This document shows positions 1 through 7,726 of a stretch of DNA of 64,000 nt, piece by piece (position 1 is the first letter of the stretch; the number at the start of each line of letters is the position of its first letter). The position numbers and the translations under genes are program-made. The notes below the pieces were generated by a model. It did not search any database. It was given only the letters and a program-made list of their open reading frames with translations, and was not told the DNA's origin. The DNA is from Candidatus Melainabacteria bacterium (GTDB lineage Bacteria > Cyanobacteriota > Vampirovibrionia > Gastranaerophilales > Gastranaerophilaceae): assembly GCA_003258725.1 (NCBI GenBank), contig QHMG01000004.1:372001-436000 (forward strand), given 5' to 3'.

Positions 1-80
1 GGAACTGCAAATAAAAATGCCAAGTAAGCAATTACAAAAAGCGAACCAAATGTAATTAAACTTATTTTCAAAGCCTTCAT
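1..80 (-). CDS. Partial CDS, N-terminus of a membrane protein
   Basis: An ATG on the minus strand at 80 is preceded by an AAGGAG ribosome site at about 87-92. The 26 visible codons read MKALKISLITFGSLF and onward into a hydrophobic stretch, which is either a signal peptide or a first membrane helix. The gene runs out of the window to the left. Its ribosome site overlaps the tsaD stop, so it is probably the next gene of the tsaD transcript. Function cannot be called from so little. Confidence 0.6.
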   Translation of the reverse strand, partial: MKALKISLITFGSLFVIAYLAFLFAV

Positions 81-91
81 TATTTTCTCCT

Positions 92-1129
92 TTATCGGTT
101 TTTAACTCTTGAAAATACCTCTGTGTCGGGGTCATCGTATGTATGAGTAAAGAAATATGCGCTAGATGCAACCATTGCGGCATTGTCTGTACAGTATTTC
201 ATTTCTGGGGCATGTACTTTTATTCCAAGATTTTCTAATTCAAACATTTTCTTACGAATTTCGCTGTTTGCAGCTACACCGCCTGCTATTACGGCTTGTT
301 TGTAGCCTGTTTCTTCAAGCGCTTTTTTAACTTTTTTTACTAAAGTTGAGCTTACACATTCTTGGAATGAGGCACAAATATCGTTTACTGGTAAATCTTT
401 ACCGTCAAAAGATTTAACTAAGCGTAATACAGCAGTTTTTAAACCGCTGAAGCTGAAATTATATCCGTCAACTTTAGCTTCTGGTAGCTTGAAGGCGTGT
501 GGATTTCCTTCTTTTGCTAGTTTATCAAGTGTTGCACCTCCTGGATAAGGTAAACCCATTAGTCTTGCAACTTTGTCATAGGCTTCACCAACCGCATCAT
601 CAATGGTTTCACCCATAATTGTTATGTCTGAATTTGATTTAACATTTAAAACTTGTGTGTGTCCGCCACTTACTAATAACGCTACAAAAGGCGGTTTTAA
701 GTCTGTATTTAAGTAATTTGCGCTAACGTGACCGTTTAAGTGATTTATTCCAATAAATGGTTTATCATAAATAAGAGCAAGCGTTTTAGCTGCGTTTAAG
801 CCTACAAGTAAGCAACCAACTAGTCCTGGACCAACAGTACCTGCAAATGCGTCGATTTGTTCGGGTTTTAAGCCTGAACTTTCAAAGGCTTCTTGTATTA
901 CAGGATTAATTGTGTCCAAATGCTCACGTGCAGCAATTTCAGGTATTACACCGCCGTATTTTGCGTGTGTTTTGATTTGTGATGCAACCACATTTGCAAG
1001 CACTTCTCTGCCGTTTTTAACGATTGCACAAGCTGTTTCATCGCAACTTGATTCGATTGCCATTATGATATTATCAGCACCTTCGCCGATTTCAACTTCT
1101 TTTCCTGTAAAAAAACTTTTTTTCTTCAT
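92..1129 (-). CDS. tsaD: tRNA N6-threonylcarbamoyladenosine transferase subunit TsaD
   Basis: TsaD transfers the threonylcarbamoyl group to A37 of tRNAs that read ANN codons, working with TsaB and TsaE in the cytoplasm. Visible marks are MAIESSCDET near the N-terminus, the metal-binding HLNGH motif, VSGGHTQV, FSFSGLKTAV, the glycine-rich IAGGVAANS and the C-terminal TDNAAMVA, all typical of the Kae1/TsaD fold. The length of 345 residues is normal. I place the start at the ATG at 1129 (MKKKSFF), not the TTG further up, because the promoter palindrome occupies that stretch. About 20 residues precede the usual MAIESSCDET start, a mild N-terminal extension; the internal ATG there has no good ribosome site. 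Confidence 0.95.
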   Translation of the reverse strand: MKKKSFFTGKEVEIGEGADNIIMAIESSCDETACAIVKNGREVLANVVASQIKTHAKYGGVIPEIAAREHLDTINPVIQEAFESSGLKPEQIDAFAGTVGPGLVGCLLVGLNAAKTLALIYDKPFIGINHLNGHVSANYLNTDLKPPFVALLVSGGHTQVLNVKSNSDITIMGETIDDAVGEAYDKVARLMGLPYPGGATLDKLAKEGNPHAFKLPEAKVDGYNFSFSGLKTAVLRLVKSFDGKDLPVNDICASFQECVSSTLVKKVKKALEETGYKQAVIAGGVAANSEIRKKMFELENLGIKVHAPEMKYCTDNAAMVASSAYFFTHTYDDPDTEVFSRVKNR

Positions 1130-1152
1130 ATTTGTATTATAATACAAATATG
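1127..1152. promoter_or_regulatory. Palindromic divergent promoter between tsaD and obg, probably leaderless both ways
   Basis: The 20 bases between the two start codons, ATTTGTATTATAATACAAAT (1130-1149), are a perfect palindrome; with CAT and ATG on the ends it spans 26 bp. A TATAAT lies at 1138-1143 on plus and, by symmetry, at 1136-1141 on minus, each ending exactly six bases before its ATG. There is no room for a ribosome site on either side. The expected transcription start is therefore the A of each ATG. The -35 elements would lie inside the opposite gene and are weak. The palindrome could also be an operator. Confidence 0.7.
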
Positions 1153-2427
1153 AATTTTATTGACAAGGCAAAAATTAAAGTTATTTCGGGTCACGGTGGC
1201 AACGGTGTTGTTGCGTGGCGTCGTGAAAAATTTGTTGATAAAGGCGGTCCAGCTGGTGGTGACGGCGGTCGTGGCGGTGATATTTATTTAGTTGCTGACG
1301 AAGGTTTATCAACTCTTTTAGACTTCAAATACAAATCGGTTTTCAAGGCACAAAGCGGTGAAAACGGTAGAATTAAGAACCAATACGGTAAAGGTGGTGC
1401 AGATTTAAAAATAAAAGTGCCAACTGGTACGGTTGTTCGTGATTTAAAAACTGACAAAATTATTGCAGATTTAATTCATGACGGGCAAGAAGTTATTATT
1501 GCAAAAGGCGGTCGTGGCGGTCGTGGTAACGCTAAATTCTGTACTCCACAAAAGCGTGCCCCACAATATTGTGAACCTGGAGAACCAGGAATTGAAAGAG
1601 AATTAGCGTTAGAATTGAAACTTATTGCTGATGTTGGTTTGTTAGGTATGCCAAACGCAGGTAAATCAACATTTATTAGTGCGATAAGTTCGGCAAGACC
1701 TAAAATTGCAGATTATCCGTTTACAACATTAGTTCCAAACTTGGGTGTTGTAAGAAAGCCAACGGGCGACGGCTATGTAGTAGCAGATATTCCAGGTTTG
1801 ATTGAAGGTGCTTCAGAAGGTGTAGGCTTAGGTCACGACTTTTTACGTCACGTTGAAAGATGCCGTTTCTTAGTTCATATCGTGGATTTAACTCAAGAAA
1901 ATCCAATGGAAAATTACGACAAAATTAATGATGAATTGGCTAAATATTCAGATAGATTGGCTAATTTGTACCAAATTGTAGCGTTGAATAAGATTGATGC
2001 TATTGATGAAGAAACTAAAGAAAATTATTATAAACAATTTAAAGAAGTTGCAGATGATGTGTTCTTAATTTCTGCGGCAACGCACGAAAATGTTGATAAA
2101 TTAACTTATTTTATGGCTCAAAAGGTTGATGAAATCGAAAAGCCTGTTTCAGACATTGTTGTAGAGGAGGACACAGGCGCTTATGATAATGACGACAGTA
2201 GTTTTGAAGTTATCAAGGTTGCAAAAGATGCCTTTATCATTATGGGTGGCAAATTGAAACGTCTTGCAAGTGTTACTGATGATAGAAACCGTCAACAAAT
2301 ATTGCGCTTGCAAAATGTAATGCAAGGTATGGGTGTGTTTGATGAGCTCCGCAAAAAAGGTATCAAAGACGGTGATACAGTTGTTGTCGGTCACTTAGAA
2401 TTTGAATTTTATGACGATGAATTTTAA
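1150..2427 (+). CDS. obg: GTPase Obg/CgtA
   Basis: Obg is a ribosome-associated GTPase that acts in 50S assembly and stress control. The 425-residue protein has the three canonical parts in order: a glycine-rich Obg fold (GGxGGxGG repeats, residues about 1-155), a G domain with the P-loop GMPNAGKST, the DYPFTT switch, DIPG and the NKID specificity motif, and a C-terminal OCT domain (about 350-425). ATG at 1150 is chosen over the TTG at 1132, which lies inside the promoter palindrome. It is monocistronic, diverges from tsaD and ends at a hairpin terminator. Confidence 0.96.
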   Translation: MNFIDKAKIKVISGHGGNGVVAWRREKFVDKGGPAGGDGGRGGDIYLVADEGLSTLLDFKYKSVFKAQSGENGRIKNQYGKGGADLKIKVPTGTVVRDLKTDKIIADLIHDGQEVIIAKGGRGGRGNAKFCTPQKRAPQYCEPGEPGIERELALELKLIADVGLLGMPNAGKSTFISAISSARPKIADYPFTTLVPNLGVVRKPTGDGYVVADIPGLIEGASEGVGLGHDFLRHVERCRFLVHIVDLTQENPMENYDKINDELAKYSDRLANLYQIVALNKIDAIDEETKENYYKQFKEVADDVFLISAATHENVDKLTYFMAQKVDEIEKPVSDIVVEEDTGAYDNDDSSFEVIKVAKDAFIIMGGKLKRLASVTDDRNRQQILRLQNVMQGMGVFDELRKKGIKDGDTVVVGHLEFEFYDDEF

Positions 2428-2430
2428 AGC

Positions 2431-2459
2431 GGAATCCTGATTATCAGGATTCCTTTTTT
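2431..2459 (+). terminator. Rho-independent terminator after obg
   Basis: GGAATCCTGA and TCAGGATTCC form a ten-pair stem around TTA-type loop bases, followed by a run of T, four bases after the obg stop. Confidence 0.9.
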
Positions 2460-2584
2460 ATGTTGTTTTCAACATGTTGATATTTTAAGAATTATCATTA
2501 TAAACCAATTGGGGGATATTTGAATGAGTTCCCTTAAATTTTTACCTGTTTTATCCGATAATAGAAATAGCGAGGTTTTATATT

Positions 2585-3307
2585 ATGTTTTCCCCAATGA
2601 TTCAAAATCTAATATCATCGAGTGGTCAACAAGTTGCAATGCAACGTGCTGTTCAATTGAACTCATATTTGAACCCACCTAAATTGTCTAATGTTGACAT
2701 GCCAAAAGATGTCGACAAAAAGTCTTTTGCTGAAGTTTTGAAAAATTCTAAAGCTCAACAAACAGACAAAACAGGTTTTGGTACTTTAATTAAAAATCCA
2801 GCTGAAACTGTTAAAGCTAAAATTTTAGGTTCTGCTGGTAAGTTTGGTTCATTAACAGGCTTAGGCAACATAAGTGCCTTAACAACAGCGTCAGCTTCAA
2901 CTTCTATTCCAGAAGTTTCTCGTAATGCACCAAAAGCTCAAATCCTAGCTATGATTGACAAAGTTGCTAAAAAACATGGTGTTGACCAAAAGTTAGTTAG
3001 AGCTTTAGTTCGTCAAGAATCAGGTTTTAACCCTAACGCTACATCTCACTGTGGCGCACAAGGTCTAATGCAGTTAATGCCTGCAACTGCAAAAGGTTTA
3101 GGCGTTACAGATGCTTACAACCCAGTTCAAAATGTTGAAGGTGGCGTTAAATACTTAAAAGGTTTATTAAACAAATATAATGGTAACGTAATCTTGGCAC
3201 TTGCAGCCTATAACGCAGGTCCTGGTGCTGTTGATAAATACGGTAATGTTCCACCATACAAAGAAACACAAAACTACGTAAAATCAATTTTGGCGAATTA
3301 TCTATGA
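2585..3307 (+). CDS. Lytic transglycosylase (SLT domain), no classical signal peptide
   Basis: A 240-residue protein whose C-terminal half (about 115-240) is a goose-lysozyme-like SLT domain that cleaves peptidoglycan glycan strands. Visible motifs are VRQESGFNP with the catalytic Glu, GAQGLMQLMPATA, and ALAAYNAGPGAVDKYG. The N-terminal 110 residues are low-complexity and polar, with no hydrophobic signal segment, so export by Sec is not evident; some flagellar and type III muramidases likewise lack one. The ribosome site is weak (GCGAGG). A small ORF from 2524 with a better GGGGGAT site overlaps its start in another frame. It converges with rseP on the other strand. Confidence 0.88.
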   Translation: MFSPMIQNLISSSGQQVAMQRAVQLNSYLNPPKLSNVDMPKDVDKKSFAEVLKNSKAQQTDKTGFGTLIKNPAETVKAKILGSAGKFGSLTGLGNISALTTASASTSIPEVSRNAPKAQILAMIDKVAKKHGVDQKLVRALVRQESGFNPNATSHCGAQGLMQLMPATAKGLGVTDAYNPVQNVEGGVKYLKGLLNKYNGNVILALAAYNAGPGAVDKYGNVPPYKETQNYVKSILANYL

Positions 3308-3358
3308 TGAGTTTATTTAATTTTATATACAGATATTTTATAGTTTTATTCGGTCATT

Positions 3359-4717
3359 CTACTGGCGTAACCAAATAATATCGTTGAATATTATTAGTAC
3401 CATTAGAATAATTAAAAGCGAGAAGAATACAGTTCCGATTTTTTCGACTGTTTCATCTTTTAGTCTTCTTCCTCTAATTTTTTCAATGATTAAGAACAAA
3501 ATGTGTCCGCCGTCAAGTGCTGGAATTGGCAAGAAGTTCACGATTGCTAAGTCCATAGAGATTATTGCTGTTAATAGTAATCCGTAGAATAAACCACTGT
3601 TTTGAATTATATCTCCGCCAACTTTTGTAATCGCAACAATGCCATGCAAGTCTTTTAGAGGAACTTTGCCTGTAAAGATTTGTCCAAGTCCGTAAACCAT
3701 ATAATATGTGTTGTCGTATAAGTATTTTGTACCGTATTTTAGAATTGATTTTATGCCTTGAGTTTTAATTAAAACCTCTTTAGATTCAAGTTGAACGCCG
3801 ATTTTACCTTTGTCATCAGGATTAAAAGCCTTTAATGCTAGGTATTTACCGTCTCTATCAACAACAAAATTTAGAGGGTGAGTGTTATCCGCCATAGCCT
3901 TAGACAAATCTCTTAGTGTAAACTGTTCGTTGCCTGTAATGTATTTGTCATTTGTTAGGCTATCTCTAACTTTTGCTTGAACTTCTGTTAGCTTTTCATC
4001 ATTATTTTCGGGTTTTACAATACCGACTTCTTCCTCTTTTTGTAAGCCGATTGAAGGTTCAGCTTCTCTTTCTGGAAGTTTTACTGTAACACCTTTTGGA
4101 ATAACTTCATCTTCTGTAAATACAAAGTTTATTTCCTTTAATTGCAATAAATATTTATCAGCTAAGTTTTTGTTGTAATAGCCGTCATTGCTTTTGCTTA
4201 GGTTGATTATAGTTAATAAAGAGTTTGTATTAGTGATTTTTGTACCGTTTAAAGAAACGATTTTATCACCTTTTTTCATTCCTGATTGCCAAATAGGAGC
4301 TGTTTTTTCAGCAACGATGTCGTTAACATAAACGTCATACTTGCCTGCTGGCATGTAACCCCAATGGAATGCAGCAAGATAAACAATTATGAAAGCGCAA
4401 ATTACGTTGAAAACAACACCTGCTGATACAACGATTGCTCTTTGATAAATTGGTTTATTCAAAAATCTGTCGGGTGAATCTTTGTCTAATTCACAATCCT
4501 TTTCGTCGTCTGGAAATGCAACATAACCGCCTAATAAAAATGCGTGAACTAAAATTGTTACATCACCAATTTTCTTTTGAAATAAAGTTGGACCAATTGG
4601 TAGACCAAATCCAAACTTTTCTACTTTTATCCCGAACATTCTTGCTGTAATGAAGTGACCAAATTCGTGCACAAGAATTAAGATACTCAACAATACAAGC
4701 ATTATTAAAATTGACAT
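3359..4717 (-). CDS. rseP: RIP metalloprotease RseP (site-2 protease family)
   Basis: An intramembrane zinc protease of family M50, which cleaves anti-sigma factors or signal-peptide remnants in the inner membrane. The HEFGH zinc motif lies in the first transmembrane segment, a PDZ-like region follows (with KKGDKIVSLNG), and the C-terminal NFLPIPALDGGH supplies the third ligand. The start is the ATG at 4717 (MSILIMLVLL), preceded by AAAGGAG; this gives 452 residues. A charged insert (about residues 215-290) makes the middle longer than in many RseP proteins. It is divergent from comF and its start codon overlaps the comF -35 box. Confidence 0.92.
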   Translation of the reverse strand: MSILIMLVLLSILILVHEFGHFITARMFGIKVEKFGFGLPIGPTLFQKKIGDVTILVHAFLLGGYVAFPDDEKDCELDKDSPDRFLNKPIYQRAIVVSAGVVFNVICAFIIVYLAAFHWGYMPAGKYDVYVNDIVAEKTAPIWQSGMKKGDKIVSLNGTKITNTNSLLTIINLSKSNDGYYNKNLADKYLLQLKEINFVFTEDEVIPKGVTVKLPEREAEPSIGLQKEEEVGIVKPENNDEKLTEVQAKVRDSLTNDKYITGNEQFTLRDLSKAMADNTHPLNFVVDRDGKYLALKAFNPDDKGKIGVQLESKEVLIKTQGIKSILKYGTKYLYDNTYYMVYGLGQIFTGKVPLKDLHGIVAITKVGGDIIQNSGLFYGLLLTAIISMDLAIVNFLPIPALDGGHILFLIIEKIRGRRLKDETVEKIGTVFFSLLIILMVLIIFNDIIWLRQ

Positions 4718-4738
4718 AATATCTCCTTTTTCTATAAT
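4711..4738 (+). promoter_or_regulatory. comF promoter, near-leaderless
   Basis: TTGACA at 4711-4716 and TATAAT at 4733-4738 are both perfect, with a 16-bp spacer. Start of transcription is expected near 4745 and the comF ATG is at 4749, so the leader would be about four bases, with no ribosome site. Confidence 0.75.
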
Positions 4739-4748
4739 ATATTTTATC

Positions 4749-5393
4749 ATGAAAAATTTTTTGTTAAGTCTTTTAGATTGGATTTATAAAAAGAAGTGTT
4801 ATTTTTGCGGAAGTTCTAAAGAGTGCGTAGCAATGTGTAGCAATTGTTATGACTCAATGTCGAGTTTACCCCTTGAAGTAAACAGAACAATTTTAAATGT
4901 AAAAATTTATGCTTGTGGACTTTATGAAAAAACAATGCAAAAAATGATTAGAGGCTTGAAGTATCACGGACAAAGAGATTTAGCATATTATCAAGCTAAA
5001 TTTATGTGGGAATATTGGAAAAATTTAGGTATAACAGAAACTTTTCAAGTTGTTCCTGTTCCGATTTATAAAACAAGGCAGAAAAACCGAAAATACAATC
5101 ATATGGATCTTGTCGGAGAGGAGTTTTGTAAACTTTCTGGCAATACTTTAAATATAGAGCTTATAAAAAGAATTAAAGATACAAAGCCTCAATATAATTT
5201 AAAAAGATTTCAAAGAATGGAGAATTTATCAAACGCCTTTGAGGTTGATAAATCGGCACTTTTAGATATGCCAATTTTGTTGATTGACGATATTTGCACA
5301 ACGGGTTCAACATTTGAGTCTATGATTGAGGAATTGAATAAAAATAATATTTATAATATAACATGTTTAGCAACAGCAACGGTGGAGTTCTAG
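4749..5393 (+). CDS. comF: ComF family phosphoribosyltransferase-like protein
   Basis: ComF proteins pair an N-terminal zinc ribbon with a type I phosphoribosyltransferase fold and are needed for DNA uptake in competent bacteria; the exact chemistry is not settled. The 214-residue product has four cysteines as CxxC pairs in CYFCGSS and CSNCYD at the start, VVPVPIY in the middle and the PRPP-binding loop ILLIDDICTTGST near residue 180. It is the first gene of a three-gene run with the TPR protein (start directly after the stop) and the 105-residue protein. Other competence genes are not in the window. Confidence 0.88.
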   Translation: MKNFLLSLLDWIYKKKCYFCGSSKECVAMCSNCYDSMSSLPLEVNRTILNVKIYACGLYEKTMQKMIRGLKYHGQRDLAYYQAKFMWEYWKNLGITETFQVVPVPIYKTRQKNRKYNHMDLVGEEFCKLSGNTLNIELIKRIKDTKPQYNLKRFQRMENLSNAFEVDKSALLDMPILLIDDICTTGSTFESMIEELNKNNIYNITCLATATVEF

Positions 5394-6038
5394 ATGAAAA
5401 AGACTTTATTTTTAATTTGTTTAATGTTTTTAGGTTCAAATGCATTTGCATTCGACTGTGATTCAGCATCTCAATGCACAATTATTGGTAAAAAATTAAT
5501 AGACCAAAAAGAATACAAAAGTGCGATAGAGTGTTTTGATAGTGCGATTGTAATGGACGAAAATGATGAATTTGCTTATGCCTTTAGAGCAAAAGCTAAA
5601 TATTTTTTGAAGGATTATGAAGGCGCAGTTTCTGATGCTGAAAAATCTTTAGAGCTTAGAAAAACTTCTTATGCATATAACGCAATAGCAAATGTAAAAC
5701 TTATAAATGGTGATTTTCAAGGCGCAATAGAAGATTTAACAAATGCAGTAGAGCTAAATCCAAAATACATGCAATGTTACGAAATGCGTGCAAGAGCTAA
5801 TGTAAAATTAGAAAATTATGTAGATGCTCTTAAAGATGCTGGAATGGCAATGAAATTGGATAGTGAATTTTCTCAAAACTATGAAGTTAAAGCAATGGCG
5901 GAAATGGGTTTGAAGGATTATCAATCAGCATCTCGTGATTTTTCTATTGCATCAAAAATGTATAAAGCAGAAGGAAATAGAAAAGCTCATCGAATTACAA
6001 AAAAATTAGCAAAAAAATGCGAGAGGAAGATTAAGTGA
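5394..6038 (+). CDS. Exported TPR-repeat protein
   Basis: A 214-residue protein with a Sec signal peptide (MKKTLFLICLMFLGSNAFA, cleavage near residue 20) and about four tetratricopeptide repeats (KEYKSAIECFDSAIVMDEND, YEGAVSDAEKSLELRK, GDFQGAIEDLTNAVELNP, YVDALKDAGMAMKLD). TPR arrays bind partner proteins, so this is probably a periplasmic adaptor, partner unknown. Its ATG follows the comF stop directly and its own stop overlaps the next gene, pointing to one transcript. Confidence 0.85.
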   Translation: MKKTLFLICLMFLGSNAFAFDCDSASQCTIIGKKLIDQKEYKSAIECFDSAIVMDENDEFAYAFRAKAKYFLKDYEGAVSDAEKSLELRKTSYAYNAIANVKLINGDFQGAIEDLTNAVELNPKYMQCYEMRARANVKLENYVDALKDAGMAMKLDSEFSQNYEVKAMAEMGLKDYQSASRDFSIASKMYKAEGNRKAHRITKKLAKKCERKIK

Positions 6039-6352
6039 TAATTGCTGAATTTGCTAAATATTTGCAACAGCACGATGATGAAATTATAGAGCAAAAATCG
6101 AGCTGTAGCTTACTTTGTGCTTGGGTTTTGTCAATCTTAGAAAGAAAACCTAAAAATAACATTGAAAAAATTATACACGCAGAAATTGCCTTAGCGGAGA
6201 ATGATTATGGCGAGTTTTTGTTGGTTGCAAAGTCTGTAAGTGGACAAAAATTGACAAATGCTCTTTACAATTTTGCGCTTAGTTATGAACAGCATTTAAT
6301 GCGCAAATGGTTGCATGACAAAAATGCAAATGACTTTAACAAACAAAATTAA
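6035..6352 (+). CDS. Conserved hypothetical protein, 105 residues
   Basis: GTG start overlapping the stop of the TPR gene, with a GAGGAAG ribosome site about seven bases upstream. The product is mainly helical, with no signal peptide or membrane helix, and no motif I recognise. Its overlap suggests translational coupling in the comF-TPR operon. I cannot assign a function. Confidence 0.65.
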   Translation: MIIAEFAKYLQQHDDEIIEQKSSCSLLCAWVLSILERKPKNNIEKIIHAEIALAENDYGEFLLVAKSVSGQKLTNALYNFALSYEQHLMRKWLHDKNANDFNKQN

Positions 6353-6386
6353 CATCATTTGTCCTTAACAAATTTTAAACTCATGC

Positions 6387-6415
6387 TTGATTTTAATTTT
6401 TGTTTTTCATAAGAT
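6387..6415 (+). promoter_or_regulatory. Promoter of the rplJL operon
   Basis: TTGATT at 6387-6392 and TAAGAT at 6410-6415 are separated by exactly 17 bp. Transcription would start near 6422, just at the 5' edge of the L10 leader. Confidence 0.7.
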
Positions 6416-6421
6416 ATTTTT

Positions 6422-6480
6422 ACAAACCGCAGACAGTTAGTGCTGAAAGGCTTAATGTAACAGCTAACCGAGGTCAAAAA
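6422..6480 (+). ncRNA. Ribosomal protein L10 leader (autoregulatory mRNA element)
   Basis: The stretch contains CCGCAGACAGTTAGTG, then GGCTTAATG, then AGCTAACCGAGGT. This is the conserved L10-leader layout in which GTTAG pairs with CTAAC to form the kink-turn arm bound by L10(L12)4. It sits about 110 bases upstream of rplJ. By established knowledge of this family, excess L10-L12 complex represses rplJL expression through it. Confidence 0.88.
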
Positions 6481-6588
6481 CTTAATTTAATAGTATTTTG
6501 ATTGGAAATTTTGCGGCTTAATGTAGGCAAAATTTTTTTTATGCTTACACAAAATAGGTCGATAAAAAGTAAATCCAAAGGAGAAAAA

Positions 6589-7110
6589 ATGTCAACAAGA
6601 GCATTTAAAGATGAGAAAATCTCAGAAATTAAAGAAAAAGTTGATAAAGCACAAGTGGCTATCGTTACTGAATACCGTGGTATGACAGTAGAAGAAATCA
6701 CAAAATTACGTCGTGAAATCCAAAAAAACGGTGGCGATTACATGGTTACTAAAAACACTTTAGCAAAAATTGCTATTAAGGACACACCTTATGAAATTTT
6801 AGCTGAAACTTTAAAAGGACCAATCGCTATTGCTTTTGGTTTTGATGACCCTGTTAGCCCAGCTAAAGCTTTGTCAAAATTTATGAAAGATGTTAAAAAA
6901 GGCGAAATTATCGGTGCCGCATTAGATGGTAAATTATTATCAGCTGAAGAAACAAAAGCATTGGCAGCTCTTCCTTCAAAAGAAGAAATCTACGCAAAAA
7001 TGCTTGGCAGCATCAATTCACCAGCATCTGGTATCGTTGGTTCTATCAACGCAGTTATGGCACAACTTACACGTGCTATGGCAGCTGTTAGAGACCAAAA
7101 AGCAGCTTAA
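6589..7110 (+). CDS. rplJ: 50S ribosomal protein L10
   Basis: L10 forms the base of the ribosomal stalk and binds L12 dimers through its C-terminal helix. The start is the ATG at 6589 (MSTRAFKDEK), behind AAAGGAG, giving 173 residues. Typical regions are VTEYRGMTVEEITKLR, YMVTKNTLAKIA and ALDGKLL, with an alanine-rich C-terminal L12-binding helix. In-frame codons upstream to 6502 lie in the leader and are not expected to be translated. It is followed by rplL 65 bases on. Confidence 0.96.
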   Translation: MSTRAFKDEKISEIKEKVDKAQVAIVTEYRGMTVEEITKLRREIQKNGGDYMVTKNTLAKIAIKDTPYEILAETLKGPIAIAFGFDDPVSPAKALSKFMKDVKKGEIIGAALDGKLLSAEETKALAALPSKEEIYAKMLGSINSPASGIVGSINAVMAQLTRAMAAVRDQKAA

Positions 7111-7175
7111 TTACGCAATATCGTAGTTAGCAAAATCAGTAATTACTCAGAAATTTATTATGAAAGGAAAATAAA

Positions 7176-7553
7176 ATGAGCAACGTAGAATCAATTTTAG
7201 AATCAATTGAAAAATTAACTTTATTAGAAGCAGCTGAATTAGTAAAAGCTATGGAAGAAAAATTCGGCGTATCAGCAGCAGCTCCTGTAGCAGTAGCAGC
7301 AGCTCCAGCAGCAGGCGCAGCAGATGCAGGCGAAGCAGCAGACGCAGAAGTTACAGTTGTATTAGCTTCAGCTGGTGCTAACAAAATCGCTGTATTGAAA
7401 GAAGTTCGTGCTATCACAGGCTTAGGCTTAAAAGAAGCTAAAGATTTAGTTGATGGCGCTCCAAAACCAGTAAAAGAAAACGTTAAGAAAGAAGACGCAG
7501 AAGCTATCAAGAAACAACTTGAAGCAGCTGGTGCTACAGTAGAAATCAAATAG
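7176..7553 (+). CDS. rplL: 50S ribosomal protein L7/L12
   Basis: A 125-residue stalk protein that recruits translational GTPases. It has an N-terminal dimerisation helix (ESIEKLTLLEAAELVKAMEEKFGV), an Ala/Pro-rich hinge with AAAPVAVAAAPAAGAADAG and the globular C-terminal domain (EVTVVLASAGANKIAVLKEVR, TGLGLKEAKDLVDGAPK). AAAGGA lies at the right distance. It ends at a strong terminator, and rpoB does not follow, unlike the usual rplJL-rpoBC order. Confidence 0.97.
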   Translation: MSNVESILESIEKLTLLEAAELVKAMEEKFGVSAAAPVAVAAAPAAGAADAGEAADAEVTVVLASAGANKIAVLKEVRAITGLGLKEAKDLVDGAPKPVKENVKKEDAEAIKKQLEAAGATVEIK

Positions 7554-7580
7554 TTTTCTAAAGTAGAAAATATTTCTTAA

Positions 7581-7616
7581 AAAGGCGGATTTTTCAATTG
7601 AAAAATCCGCCTTTAT
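7581..7616 (+). terminator. Rho-independent terminator after rplL
   Basis: AAAGGCGGATTTTT pairs with GAAAAATCCGCCTTT across a short CAATT loop; stem of about 14 pairs. Confidence 0.9.
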
Positions 7617-7726
7617 CTATTGTCATGACTAAATTGTAAACAATTGTAAAAGCATGGTTATATCACTAGCAATTAATTTTTTGATGTACTTTAATTTTAA
7701 TAGACTAGTACTTATAAGGGAATGTG

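Noticed and set aside
912..1142. Plus-strand 76-codon ORF within tsaD
   Set aside because: It is a shadow of tsaD in another frame; tsaD carries complete family motifs.
2524..2685. 53-codon ORF with a GGGGGAT ribosome-like site overlapping the transglycosylase start
   Set aside because: The product is low in order and ends inside the transglycosylase coding frame, whose motifs are unmistakable. A leader peptide is possible but unsupported.
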